Assembly (NCBI RefSeq): GCF_004103715.1
Contig: NZ_CP035282.1
Coordinates: 1,726,673-1,790,672, forward strand
Length of the DNA stretch: 64,000 bases
Direction of reading: 5' to 3'
Source: Acidilutibacter cellobiosedens
GTDB taxonomy: Bacteria > Bacillota > Clostridia > Tissierellales > Acidilutibacteraceae
Made by a program: the position numbers and the translations under genes. Of the stretch, positions 35,475 through 43,690 are shown piece after piece. Under the pieces are notes generated by a model that was not told the origin of the DNA, ran no database searches, and saw only the letters and a list, made by a program, of their open reading frames with translations. Position 1 is the first letter of the stretch. Each line of letters begins with the position of its first letter.

Positions 35475-35497
35475 GCTGGGCAGTTTAGCTGCCCAGC
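35475..35497 (+). repeat. GC-rich hairpin between flgE and the swrD/flbD gene
   Basis: GCTGGGCAG (35475-35483) pairs perfectly with CTGCCCAGC (35489-35497) around TTTAG. It is followed by seven As, not Ts, so it is not a + strand intrinsic terminator. On the minus strand it would lack a downstream T-run too. It may protect or process the operon mRNA; it is the most GC-rich stem in the operon. Confidence 0.7.
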
Positions 35498-35517
35498 AAA
35501 AAAAGGTGGAAGATGTA

Positions 35518-35730
35518 ATGATAGAAGTTAAAAGATTAAACGGAAAAGAGTTTATTGTTAATTGTGATTTAATTGAATTTATCGAATCAACTCCTGATAC
35601 AGTCATAACTCTTACTACGGGGAAAAAAATAGTGGTCGCTGAAAGTATTGATGAAGTGATTAAAAAAATTATAGCTTTTAAAGGAAGAATTAATGATTAT
35701 CATAAAATTGAGCAAGGAAAAGAGGTGTAA
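35518..35730 (+). CDS. SwrD/FlbD-family motility protein
   Basis: This 70-residue protein belongs to the FlbD/SwrD family (IEVKRLNGKEFIVNCDLIEFIESTPDTVITLTTGKK pattern). In B. subtilis SwrD increases motor power through the stator. It lies directly upstream of motA, which fits that role. ATG 35518 follows AAAGGTGGA; the in-frame GTG at 35506 is within that site. Confidence 0.9.
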   Translation: MIEVKRLNGKEFIVNCDLIEFIESTPDTVITLTTGKKIVVAESIDEVIKKIIAFKGRINDYHKIEQGKEV

Positions 35731-35736
35731 TAAATT

Positions 35737-36534
35737 TTGGATATAGCAACTGTAGTGGGACTTCTTGCAGGAATATTTTTTACTATATATGGAGTTTACT
35801 CATCCGGAGGTGTTATAGCCTCATATATAAATATTCCATCCATAATAATTACATTAGGAGGTACTTTGGCTTCCACTCTTATGAGCTATCCTCTTAAAAG
35901 TTTTCTAAATTTGGGAAATGTAATTAGAAATGCATTTAAAGAAAAGGACTTCAGCCCTAATAAAATAATAGAAGAGATAATTAATCTTGCCAACGTTGCA
36001 CGTAAAGAAGGCTTGCTTTCTTTGGAGGAATATGGAGAGAAGATTAATGATGATTTTCTTAAAAAAGGAATTCTGCTGATAGTAGATGGTACCGATCCTG
36101 AATTGGTAAGAAATATAATGGAAACAGAGCTTACATTTCTTGAAGACAGACATGCTGAAGGTCAGAGAATGTTGGAGTCGGCAGCAACTTTTGCACCTGC
36201 TTTTGGTATGATAGGAACTCTTGTAGGACTTATAAACATGTTGAGAACCTTAAGTGATCCCAGTACTGTAGGACCTCAAATGTCTGTAGCGTTGGTAACG
36301 ACTTATTATGGGTCCATTTTAGCAAATGTCGTTTTTTTACCGATGGCTAATAAATTGAAAATTGTAGGAAACAAGGAGGTGCTGGTTAAGGAACTGATAA
36401 TAGAAGGATTGTTGGCAATACAGGCCGGAGAAAACCCAAGGATAATAGAAGAAAAGTTGAAGACCTTTGTATCTCCCCAAATGAGAAAAAATTACAGAGA
36501 ACAAGAACAGCTTAGAAGAGAGGGAGTTATATGA
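35737..36534 (+). CDS. motA: Flagellar stator protein MotA
   Basis: MotA of 265 residues forms the proton or sodium channel with MotB. Hydrophobic segments are at about residues 4-22, 30-48, 148-170 and 182-202, flanking a large cytoplasmic loop. FAPAFGMIGTLVGLINML and ATTYYGSILANVVFLP-like sequence are conserved. The start is TTG at 35737 with AGAGGTG upstream. It overlaps motB by 4 bases (ATGA). Confidence 0.96.
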   Translation: MDIATVVGLLAGIFFTIYGVYSSGGVIASYINIPSIIITLGGTLASTLMSYPLKSFLNLGNVIRNAFKEKDFSPNKIIEEIINLANVARKEGLLSLEEYGEKINDDFLKKGILLIVDGTDPELVRNIMETELTFLEDRHAEGQRMLESAATFAPAFGMIGTLVGLINMLRTLSDPSTVGPQMSVALVTTYYGSILANVVFLPMANKLKIVGNKEVLVKELIIEGLLAIQAGENPRIIEEKLKTFVSPQMRKNYREQEQLRREGVI

Positions 36535-37232
36535 GAAAGAAGAGAGAAGCGGATAATGTAAATACATCTTCCTGGCTTAATACATATGCTGATATGATAA
36601 CACTTTTACTCTGTTTCTTTGTGGCAATATATGCTTTTTCCAATGTAGATAAAGCAAAGTTTGATACTATGGTTCAGTCCTTTAGACCTGGTGAAAGTTC
36701 GGGAAACGGAAGTAATGTCAATATTGAAGATTTGGGATTGGACGAAGATGAGTTAGAAAGAATTAGGGATATTTTGGAAGAATATACTGATGAGAAGGGA
36801 CTTTCCGATGAAATTACGATGGATTTGGAAGAAAGAGGACTTGTCATAAGGTTTAAGGACAGTGTATTTTTTGACTCGGGAAAGGCTGATATAAAACCAA
36901 AATCAAAGAATATCCTCCATTATTTAGCGGAGATACTTAAGAAATCTGAGTTTAAAAGTATGCAGATTAAAATTGAAGGCCATACGGATTCGGATCCAAT
37001 TGTACATTCTAATGAGTATCCTACTAACTGGGAATTATCTGCAATAAGAGCGACCAATGTATTAAGATATTTAGTTGAAGTTGAAAATATTGAAGGAAAC
37101 AGGATATCTTCATCCGGATACAGCTATTACAGACCCATAGCGCCAAATGATACTAAAGCAAATAAAGCTAAAAACAGAAGGGTTGATATTGTAATACTCA
37201 GAGAGTCTTCTCAAAAAAATGAACCTAAGTAA
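36531..37232 (+). CDS. motB: Flagellar stator protein MotB
   Basis: MotB of 233 residues anchors the stator to peptidoglycan. The single transmembrane helix contains the ion-binding aspartate Asp21 in TYADMITLLLCFF. The OmpA-like peptidoglycan-binding domain (about 105-230) has IKIEGHTDSDPI and NWELSAIRATNVLRYL. It is coupled to motA. Whether protons or sodium ions are used cannot be decided here. Confidence 0.96.
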   Translation: MRKKREADNVNTSSWLNTYADMITLLLCFFVAIYAFSNVDKAKFDTMVQSFRPGESSGNGSNVNIEDLGLDEDELERIRDILEEYTDEKGLSDEITMDLEERGLVIRFKDSVFFDSGKADIKPKSKNILHYLAEILKKSEFKSMQIKIEGHTDSDPIVHSNEYPTNWELSAIRATNVLRYLVEVENIEGNRISSSGYSYYRPIAPNDTKANKAKNRRVDIVILRESSQKNEPK

Positions 37233-37244
37233 AGGAGTGATAAA

Positions 37245-37679
37245 GTGAGTACTAAGAAAGTAATACTAATTGTGGTAGTTGTTGTTATAATTATACTTGG
37301 ACTTGCCGGAACAATAGCGGGATATGTGTTTAATAAAGGGGGCTTTACTTTTTTTGAAAATAATAAGAAGAAGGAGAAAGTTGAAAAATATTATTTATCT
37401 TTAGATAGTATATATTGTAATATAAAAGACAGTAAAAAAGTGCTCAGCCTTAAGGTGACAATAGAACTGATCGATGAAGACAGCAAAACGGAATTGGAAA
37501 ATAAACAATTTTTAATAAAAGATGATATAAACAAAATAATCAGAAATAAAACAGAAGAAGAACTTCAGGGAAGCGAAGGGCTGACCAATCTTCAGAAGGA
37601 AATAAAGAACAGTTTGGTAAAAATATTCGATGACGAAAGTATCACAAATGTTTATTTCGATGAAATGATTATTCAGTAG
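37245..37679 (+). CDS. fliL: Flagellar basal body protein FliL
   Basis: FliL of 144 residues is a single-pass membrane protein that surrounds the stator. The transmembrane helix is at residues 6-28 (ILIVVVVVIIILGLAGTIAGY). The extracytoplasmic domain continues to the end, with YYLSLDSIYCNIKDSKK and VYFDEMIIQ at the C-terminus. The start is GTG at 37245 after AAAGGAGTGA. Its position before fliM is typical. Confidence 0.92.
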   Translation: MSTKKVILIVVVVVIIILGLAGTIAGYVFNKGGFTFFENNKKKEKVEKYYLSLDSIYCNIKDSKKVLSLKVTIELIDEDSKTELENKQFLIKDDINKIIRNKTEEELQGSEGLTNLQKEIKNSLVKIFDDESITNVYFDEMIIQ

Positions 37680-37693
37680 GGGAGGTAGCACAA

Positions 37694-38689
37694 TTGCCAG
37701 AAGTATTGTCTCAAAATGAAATAGATGCCCTACTTCAAGCTATTAGCTCAGGTGAAGCAAATGTCCAGGATATGAAAGAAGAGAAGGGTTCTAAAAAAGT
37801 TAAAAAGTATGATTTTAAAAATCCTCAGAAAATTGCAAAGGATCAATTGAGAACTTTAGAAATAATCCATGAGAATTTTAGTAGGCTATTGCAGACTTTT
37901 CTATCCGGCTACTTAAGAGCGCCTGTTAAGATAGGTATTATGACTGTGGATCAATATGCCTACAGTGAATTCAACAATGCGATTTCCAATCCGGCTTTTC
38001 TAACCATTATTAATTTTAACCCTTTGGATGGCCAGATAGTAATTGATATATCTACTAATATTGTATATACAATGATTGACAGACTCTTGGGAGGAGATGG
38101 AGATGGAAAATATGAATCCAGAGGATTTACGGAAATTGAATTATCGCTATTAACTGTAATAATGTCAAAACTAAATGATTTTATTAAGGAAGCATGGAGT
38201 AATGTAATTGATTTGGAACCGTCCTTAGAAAAGATTGAAACTAATTCTCAGTTTGCTCAGATAGTACCTCCTAACGAAACTGTTGCTTTGATAACATTGA
38301 ATATTGAAGTGGGAAAGGTAGAAGGAATGATAAATGTTTGTATTCCATATATAGTCATAGAGCCTATATTGGATAAACTTAGCACAAAATATTGGTTTTC
38401 GACTTCCAAAAAGGATGTTTCCGAAGAAGACGAAAAATTAATTAAAGATAGGATCTTGGATACGATAGTTCCCATAACAGCCGAACTGGGGAATACGAGA
38501 GTTAAGATCAGTGATATTGTCAATTTAACTGAGGGAGATGTAATAGGGTTTGATAAGAGTAATAATGAAAATATAAAGGTCAAAATAGGTCCCTTTGTTA
38601 AATTTTTAGGTAAACTTGGAACTAAGAATAATAAGATGGCAATAAAAATTAATAAGATAATAGAGGAAGGTGAAAATATATATGGCTAA
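37694..38689 (+). CDS. fliM: Flagellar motor switch protein FliM
   Basis: FliM of 331 residues forms the C ring and receives phosphorylated CheY. The N-terminal CheY-binding peptide LSQNEIDALLQAI is present. The middle CheC-like domain includes NFSRLLQTFLSGYLRAPV. The C-terminal SpoA domain is at about residues 250-325. The start is TTG at 37694 with GGAGGTAG upstream. It overlaps fliY by 8 bases. Confidence 0.97.
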   Translation: MPEVLSQNEIDALLQAISSGEANVQDMKEEKGSKKVKKYDFKNPQKIAKDQLRTLEIIHENFSRLLQTFLSGYLRAPVKIGIMTVDQYAYSEFNNAISNPAFLTIINFNPLDGQIVIDISTNIVYTMIDRLLGGDGDGKYESRGFTEIELSLLTVIMSKLNDFIKEAWSNVIDLEPSLEKIETNSQFAQIVPPNETVALITLNIEVGKVEGMINVCIPYIVIEPILDKLSTKYWFSTSKKDVSEEDEKLIKDRILDTIVPITAELGNTRVKISDIVNLTEGDVIGFDKSNNENIKVKIGPFVKFLGKLGTKNNKMAIKINKIIEEGENIYG

Positions 38690-39854
38690 TGATATGCTTT
38701 CTCAAGAAGAGATAGACGCATTATTAAAGGGAACAACGGAAGATAATTTAACGGATTTAAATGAGGAAATCAGTGAAGTGGAAAGAGATGCGCTGGGAGA
38801 GATTGGTAATATCAGTATGGGTTCGGCGGCAACTGCTTTATCTACTTTATTAAAACAGAGGGTAAGTATTACGATACCCCAAGTTTCCGTGGAGAATATC
38901 AATATTCTTGCCGATGAGTATACAATTCCCTTTGTTGCTATAGATGTAAAATATAAAACTGGACTGGAAGGGTCAAATGTATTAATATTAAAGACGGATG
39001 ATGTAAAAATCATAACTGATCTAATGTTAGGAAAAGAAACTTTTGATTTAAACAGAGAACTGACAGAAATGGATTTATCTGCTGTAAGCGAAGCTATGAA
39101 TCAGATGATGGGGACCGCATGTACGTCTCTTTCGGAGATGTTTTCAAGAAAGATAGATATTGAGCCTCCAAAATCCACGGAGATAACATTTGAAAAGGCA
39201 AAAGATGAGTTAGATGTATTGAAAAATGCCGATTCAATTGTTAAGATATCTTTTAAGATGACAGTGGGAGATATTATAAACAGTAATATCATGCAACTTA
39301 TTCCAGTAGGGTTTGCAAAGGAGTTAGTGTCAAAGTTAATGGGACAAGATTCTCAAGTTGAATCGGAGGAAGAAGTTGTTTCTGCCAATTCAACCGATGA
39401 CTCTTCTTTATCTTACGAATATGAAAAAGAAGATGATTTGGATAAAATGTTTGATTCAAAGGTAAAAAAGGAGGAAAGAAAGGAAGAGAAAAAAGAGAAG
39501 CATTTACACGAAAACAAAAATATAGAGACAGATAAAAGTGTTATTGTAAAAAAACCTAAGTTTGAGGCTTTTGATGTTGAGCCCAAGAAGGAAAACTTAC
39601 ACAATGAAAGTATAGATTTAGTAGGAGATATTCCCGTTGAAATAACCGCAGAACTGGGAAGGACAGCTAAAAAAATTAAAGAGATATTGGAATATGGCGT
39701 AGGTACTATTGTTGAATTGGATAAACTTGTAGGGGAACCATTAGATGTTTATGCAAACGGAAAATTTATTGCTAAGGGTGAAGTTGTGGTTATAGATGAT
39801 AATTTTGGGATAAGGATAACCGATATATCAAATTCATATAAAGAGGATAATTAA
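38682..39854 (+). CDS. fliY: Motor switch phosphatase FliY (CheC-FliN fusion)
   Basis: FliY of 390 residues combines a CheY-P-binding peptide (LSQEEIDALL), a CheC-type phosphatase domain and a C-terminal FliN domain (about 305-385). Both phosphatase ExxN sites are kept: EIGN in DALGEIGNISMGSA and EAMN in SAVSEAMNQMMGTA, so it should dephosphorylate CheY-P. A highly charged Lys/Glu linker of about 60 residues joins the domains. ATG 38682 follows GAAGGTGA. Confidence 0.95.
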   Translation: MANDMLSQEEIDALLKGTTEDNLTDLNEEISEVERDALGEIGNISMGSAATALSTLLKQRVSITIPQVSVENINILADEYTIPFVAIDVKYKTGLEGSNVLILKTDDVKIITDLMLGKETFDLNRELTEMDLSAVSEAMNQMMGTACTSLSEMFSRKIDIEPPKSTEITFEKAKDELDVLKNADSIVKISFKMTVGDIINSNIMQLIPVGFAKELVSKLMGQDSQVESEEEVVSANSTDDSSLSYEYEKEDDLDKMFDSKVKKEERKEEKKEKHLHENKNIETDKSVIVKKPKFEAFDVEPKKENLHNESIDLVGDIPVEITAELGRTAKKIKEILEYGVGTIVELDKLVGEPLDVYANGKFIAKGEVVVIDDNFGIRITDISNSYKEDN

Positions 39855-39883
39855 TTTAATAAGAATTTAAGGAGGATATACAT

Positions 39884-40246
39884 ATGGCTGATGGAATACT
39901 GATCGTAGATGATGCATCTTTTATGAGAATGATGATAAAAGATATTTTAACTAAAAATGGATTTACAGTTTTGGGAGAGGCGGAAAACGGGATGAAAGCT
40001 GTAGAAAAGTATAATGAATTAAAGCCCTCTCTTGTTATCATGGACATCACCATGCCTGAGGTAGATGGAATTCAAGCTGTGAAGGCAATAAGAAAAATTG
40101 ACGGGAACGCTAAAATAGTTATGTGTTCAGCAATGGGACAACAAGCTATGGTAATTGAAGCAATACAGGCGGGAGCAAAGGATTTTATTGTTAAGCCATT
40201 CCAAGCAGATAGAGTAATAGAAGCTGTAAAGAAGGTATTAAGCTAA
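39884..40246 (+). CDS. cheY: Chemotaxis response regulator CheY
   Basis: CheY of 120 residues is a single receiver domain that controls motor direction. The acidic pocket is Asp9 and Asp10, the phosphorylated residue is Asp54 in VIMDITMPEVDG, and Lys104 is in DFIVKPF. GGAGG precedes the ATG. It lies between fliY and fliO as in B. subtilis. Confidence 0.97.
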   Translation: MADGILIVDDASFMRMMIKDILTKNGFTVLGEAENGMKAVEKYNELKPSLVIMDITMPEVDGIQAVKAIRKIDGNAKIVMCSAMGQQAMVIEAIQAGAKDFIVKPFQADRVIEAVKKVLS

Positions 40247-40249
40247 AAT

Positions 40250-40771
40250 ATGGGAAAATATTTTGGAGGAATATTTATCTTTTTGATTACAGTATTTAAT
40301 TCCTTTGCTTATGCAGAAGGAAATGGCGGTGAAGAAAGTTTTTTAAAATTATTTATTAAAATGATTTTGTATCTTTTAATCTTTATCGCAGTTATAGTAC
40401 TATGTTTTTACGGGACAAAGCTTGTTGGGAAAAGATCTAAATCATTTTTTAAAAGTAAGTATATGGAAATAATTGATACGGTAAGCTTGGGAACAAATGT
40501 TAAATTGATAGTCATGAAGGTGAATGACAAAATTTATATTATGGGTGTAGGAAATAACGGCTTTACACTTATAGATAAAATTAATGAGGATGAATTTCCT
40601 ATATATGAAGAATCGGATGAAAAGAATTTTACGGACTACTTGAAAAAGTATAATTCAATTTTGGCGTTAAAAGATCTTGGAAAAATAAAAGACAAATTAA
40701 AAATGAAAAGGTCAAATGAAGTTAATTCAAATGAGTGTAGGGATGAAAAAGATGACAAAAAGAACAGTTAA
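40250..40771 (+). CDS. fliO: Flagellar biosynthesis protein FliO (FliZ of Bacillus)
   Basis: FliO of 173 residues helps assemble the FliPQR export gate. An N-terminal signal-like segment ends near AYAEG (residue 22), and a transmembrane helix follows at about residues 34-56. The FliO domain contains MEIIDTVSLGTNVKLIVMKV and KIYIMGVG. The ribosome binding site is poor, so translation may depend on cheY. Its end overlaps fliP by 20 bases. Confidence 0.9.
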   Translation: MGKYFGGIFIFLITVFNSFAYAEGNGGEESFLKLFIKMILYLLIFIAVIVLCFYGTKLVGKRSKSFFKSKYMEIIDTVSLGTNVKLIVMKVNDKIYIMGVGNNGFTLIDKINEDEFPIYEESDEKNFTDYLKKYNSILALKDLGKIKDKLKMKRSNEVNSNECRDEKDDKKNS

Positions 40772-41513
40772 TTTGTTAATTTTAATCTTTATTATAAGTA
40801 TGATATTTAGCAGTGGAGTTTATGCACAATCTGGGGTATCATTATTTGGGAAAAATATCAAAATAGAGGATGGAGGTACTCCTCAAGATTATGTATCTTC
40901 TATAAAGTTACTTCTTCTATTGACGGTATTATCTTTGGCACCATCGATACTGATAATGATGACAAGCTTTACCAGGATTATAATTATACTTTCTTTTATA
41001 AGGAATGCCTTAGGTTTGCAGCAGACTCCTCCCAGTCAGGTTTTAATCGGGTTGGCATTGTGCTTAACGATGTTTGTCATGGCTCCTGTTGGTAAACAAA
41101 TTAACAGCGAAGCTTTGCAGCCTTTTTTAAAGGAGGAAATAAATCAGGAAGAGGCTTTGAAAAAAGCGATGGCTCCCGTAAGAGAATTTATGTTCAAGCA
41201 GACGAGGGATAAAGACTTATCTCTTTTTATGAACATTAAAAATATTTCTAATGTTAAGAACTTGGATGCCATACCTAATTATGTGCTGATTCCGGCTTTT
41301 ATTATAAGTGAATTGAAAACTGCTTTTCAAATAGGATTTATTATATATGTGCCGTTTCTTGTAATAGATATGATAGTATCAAGTACTTTAATGTCAATGG
41401 GGATGATGATGCTTCCCCCTGTTATAATTTCATTTCCGTTTAAAATATTATTGTTTATTTTAGTTGACGGGTGGAATTTAATATCTAAAGCTATGGTTTT
41501 AGGATTCAAATAA
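40752..41513 (+). CDS. fliP: Flagellar export gate protein FliP
   Basis: FliP of 253 residues is a core export gate subunit. A signal peptide (LLILIFIISMIFSSGVYAQ) is followed by segments with MMTSFTRIIIILSFIRNALG and QTPPSQVLIGLALCLTMFVM, which are diagnostic. ATG 40752 has AGGGA at 40739-40743; ATG 40743 and 40731 are upstream alternatives. It overlaps the end of fliO. Confidence 0.96.
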   Translation: MTKRTVNLLILIFIISMIFSSGVYAQSGVSLFGKNIKIEDGGTPQDYVSSIKLLLLLTVLSLAPSILIMMTSFTRIIIILSFIRNALGLQQTPPSQVLIGLALCLTMFVMAPVGKQINSEALQPFLKEEINQEEALKKAMAPVREFMFKQTRDKDLSLFMNIKNISNVKNLDAIPNYVLIPAFIISELKTAFQIGFIIYVPFLVIDMIVSSTLMSMGMMMLPPVIISFPFKILLFILVDGWNLISKAMVLGFK

Positions 41514-41526
41514 TGGAGGTGGCGGT

Positions 41527-41796
41527 ATGAGTGAAGGAGATATAATTAAAATTGCACAAAGTGCTATTAGAACTATTTTAACGGCATCAGCTCCAATGCT
41601 GATCTTTAGTTTGGCAGTAGGTCTTGTTATAAGTATATTTCAGGCGGTAACTCAAATTCAGGAATCCACTTTAGCTTTTGTTCCTAAGATAATAGCCGTA
41701 CTTTTAGCTCTTGTAATATTTGGACCTTGGATATTGAAAGTTCTGACGGAATTTACTTCGGGGCTGCTTACAAATATTAATTCTTATATACAATAG
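41527..41796 (+). CDS. fliQ: Flagellar export gate protein FliQ
   Basis: FliQ of 89 residues has two transmembrane hairpin helices (about 15-37 and 53-75). VGLVISIFQAVTQIQESTLAFVPKI is the conserved family pattern (QAVTQIQE and LAFVPK). GGAGGTGG precedes the ATG. It lies between fliP and fliR. Confidence 0.97.
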   Translation: MSEGDIIKIAQSAIRTILTASAPMLIFSLAVGLVISIFQAVTQIQESTLAFVPKIIAVLLALVIFGPWILKVLTEFTSGLLTNINSYIQ

Positions 41797-41809
41797 ACAG
41801 GTGTTAATT

Positions 41810-42586
41810 ATGGAAGAAATTTTAAATATGGTACTTAGTAAATGGGAGATTTTTTTGTTAATCTTTATAAGGCTTTCAGGAATATTTATTTTCTCTCCTT
41901 TTTTTAGCTCTAAGAATGTACCAAATATTGTTAAAATAGGTTTTAACTTTATGCTTTCTATTATTGTTATGAATGTACTGAATATCAATTCTTTAAATTT
42001 AAAGGGGGCTAATTATGTTGTTTTGATAATTAAGGAACTGTCTATAGGACTTATCATAGGGTTTATAAGTTATGTTTTTTTTTCAACCTTTTATGTATTG
42101 GGGCAGATTATCGATATGGAAACGGGATTTGCCATGGTAAATGTTCTTGATCCTCAGTTTAATACGCAAATACCTGTTATGGGTAATTTTTATTATATAA
42201 TGTCATTTTTAATATTTTTGACTATAAACGGACATCATCTTTTGATAAAGGCATTGGTGGATAGTTATAAGCTTGCACCAATTGGTAAATTTACAATAGA
42301 TAAAAATATTGCTTTTTTCATGGCTGATATTGTGTCCAAAAGTTTTTCGATAGGGTTTAGATTGAGCATTCCTGTGATTACTACTATTTTATTAATTGAT
42401 ATTCTTATGGGGGTTCTTTCAAGAACTATGCCTCAGATGAATGTATTTGTTGTAGGAATGCCGCTAAAGATTGTTATAGGTCTTGTGGTAGTTATGGTGA
42501 CATTACCATTATTTGGGGTTATATCAAACAATGTATTTGAAGAAATGTTTAATAGTATATATGAATTCTTAAGGTTATTAACATGA
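41810..42586 (+). CDS. fliR: Flagellar export gate protein FliR
   Basis: FliR of 258 residues completes the export gate. It has about six hydrophobic segments and the motif RLSGIFIFSPFFSSKNVPN near the N-terminus, then NINGHHLLIKAL-like sequence (TINGHHLLI). ATG 41810 follows ACAGGTG. It overlaps flhB by 4 bases (ATGA), so the two are coupled. Confidence 0.95.
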   Translation: MEEILNMVLSKWEIFLLIFIRLSGIFIFSPFFSSKNVPNIVKIGFNFMLSIIVMNVLNINSLNLKGANYVVLIIKELSIGLIIGFISYVFFSTFYVLGQIIDMETGFAMVNVLDPQFNTQIPVMGNFYYIMSFLIFLTINGHHLLIKALVDSYKLAPIGKFTIDKNIAFFMADIVSKSFSIGFRLSIPVITTILLIDILMGVLSRTMPQMNVFVVGMPLKIVIGLVVVMVTLPLFGVISNNVFEEMFNSIYEFLRLLT

Positions 42587-43680
42587 GAAGCAGAATTTTT
42601 TCTATAGATTTACAACTTTTTGCAGAAGGAGAAAAGACAGAAAAGGCAACCCCAAAGAAAAGAAGAGATACAAGAGAAGAAGGGCAAGTTCTCCAAAGTA
42701 GAGAAGTCACTTCCGCCTTTATTTTATTATTATGCTTTATAGGTTTTAAAATTTTTGGAGGTAGAATATTCAGTAATTATCTTGAATTTTTAGAAGAGGT
42801 TTTTTCTTTAATATCTAATCCTACTGATATCTTTTTGGAGTCAAATTTTAAGGTAGGATTTCTAAAAGTTATTGTTGAATTTTTGGGGGCAATTCTTCCC
42901 ATAGGTTTAATATCTCTTCTATCAGGATTATTAATAAATTATGCTCAGATAGGATTCTTGTTTACGACAAAGCCTTTGAAGATTAAACTCAGCAGGATAA
43001 ATCCTATTGAAGGATTCAAGAGATTATTTTCAAAAAGAGCAATTATGGAGTTGTTAAAATCTATTATTAAGGTAGTCATCATAGGATATGTGGCTTATAA
43101 TTTTATATCGAATAATTTAAACACCATAATTAACCTTCCGGGACTTGAGATGATTCCGGCCATCAAAAGTATGTCAAGTATTATACTTGATTTTGCAATG
43201 AAGATTGCGGGAGTTTTAATTGCTCTTGCGTTTGTTGATTATTTTTATCAATGGAGAGAATACGAAAAGAATTTGATGATGAGTAAGGAAGAAATAAAAG
43301 AGGAATATAAGCAGACGGAAGGAAATCCTCAAACGAAATCTAAAATAAGGGAGACTCAGAGGAGGCTTGCCAGGAGTAGAATGATGCAGGAAGTTCCTAA
43401 GGCGGATGTTATAATTACAAATCCTACCCATCTTTCTGTTGCCCTGAAATATGATGCTGAAAAATATTCAGCTCCGTATTTGATAGCAAAAGGAGCGGAT
43501 AATATTGCTTTTAATATAAGAAAGATTGGAAAAGAAAATGATATACCGATTGTAGAGAACAAAATTTTGGCAAGAACTATATATGAAAATGTGGAAATCG
43601 GAGAGACAATTCCCGACGATTTGTATGAAGCGGTAGCTGAAGTATTGGCATATGTATATAGTTTAAAAGATAAGTATTAG
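42583..43680 (+). CDS. flhB: Flagellar export switch protein FlhB
   Basis: FlhB of 365 residues is the export component that changes substrate class after hook completion. Four transmembrane segments lie between about residues 42 and 220. The self-cleavage motif NPTH is at residues 280-283, inside ITNPTHLSVALKYD. The C-terminal domain aligns with the stand-alone protein at 15384-15659. The start region has the typical EKTEKATPKKRRDTREEGQV. Confidence 0.97.
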   Translation: MRSRIFSIDLQLFAEGEKTEKATPKKRRDTREEGQVLQSREVTSAFILLLCFIGFKIFGGRIFSNYLEFLEEVFSLISNPTDIFLESNFKVGFLKVIVEFLGAILPIGLISLLSGLLINYAQIGFLFTTKPLKIKLSRINPIEGFKRLFSKRAIMELLKSIIKVVIIGYVAYNFISNNLNTIINLPGLEMIPAIKSMSSIILDFAMKIAGVLIALAFVDYFYQWREYEKNLMMSKEEIKEEYKQTEGNPQTKSKIRETQRRLARSRMMQEVPKADVIITNPTHLSVALKYDAEKYSAPYLIAKGADNIAFNIRKIGKENDIPIVENKILARTIYENVEIGETIPDDLYEAVAEVLAYVYSLKDKY

Positions 43681-43690
43681 GAGGATTAAT

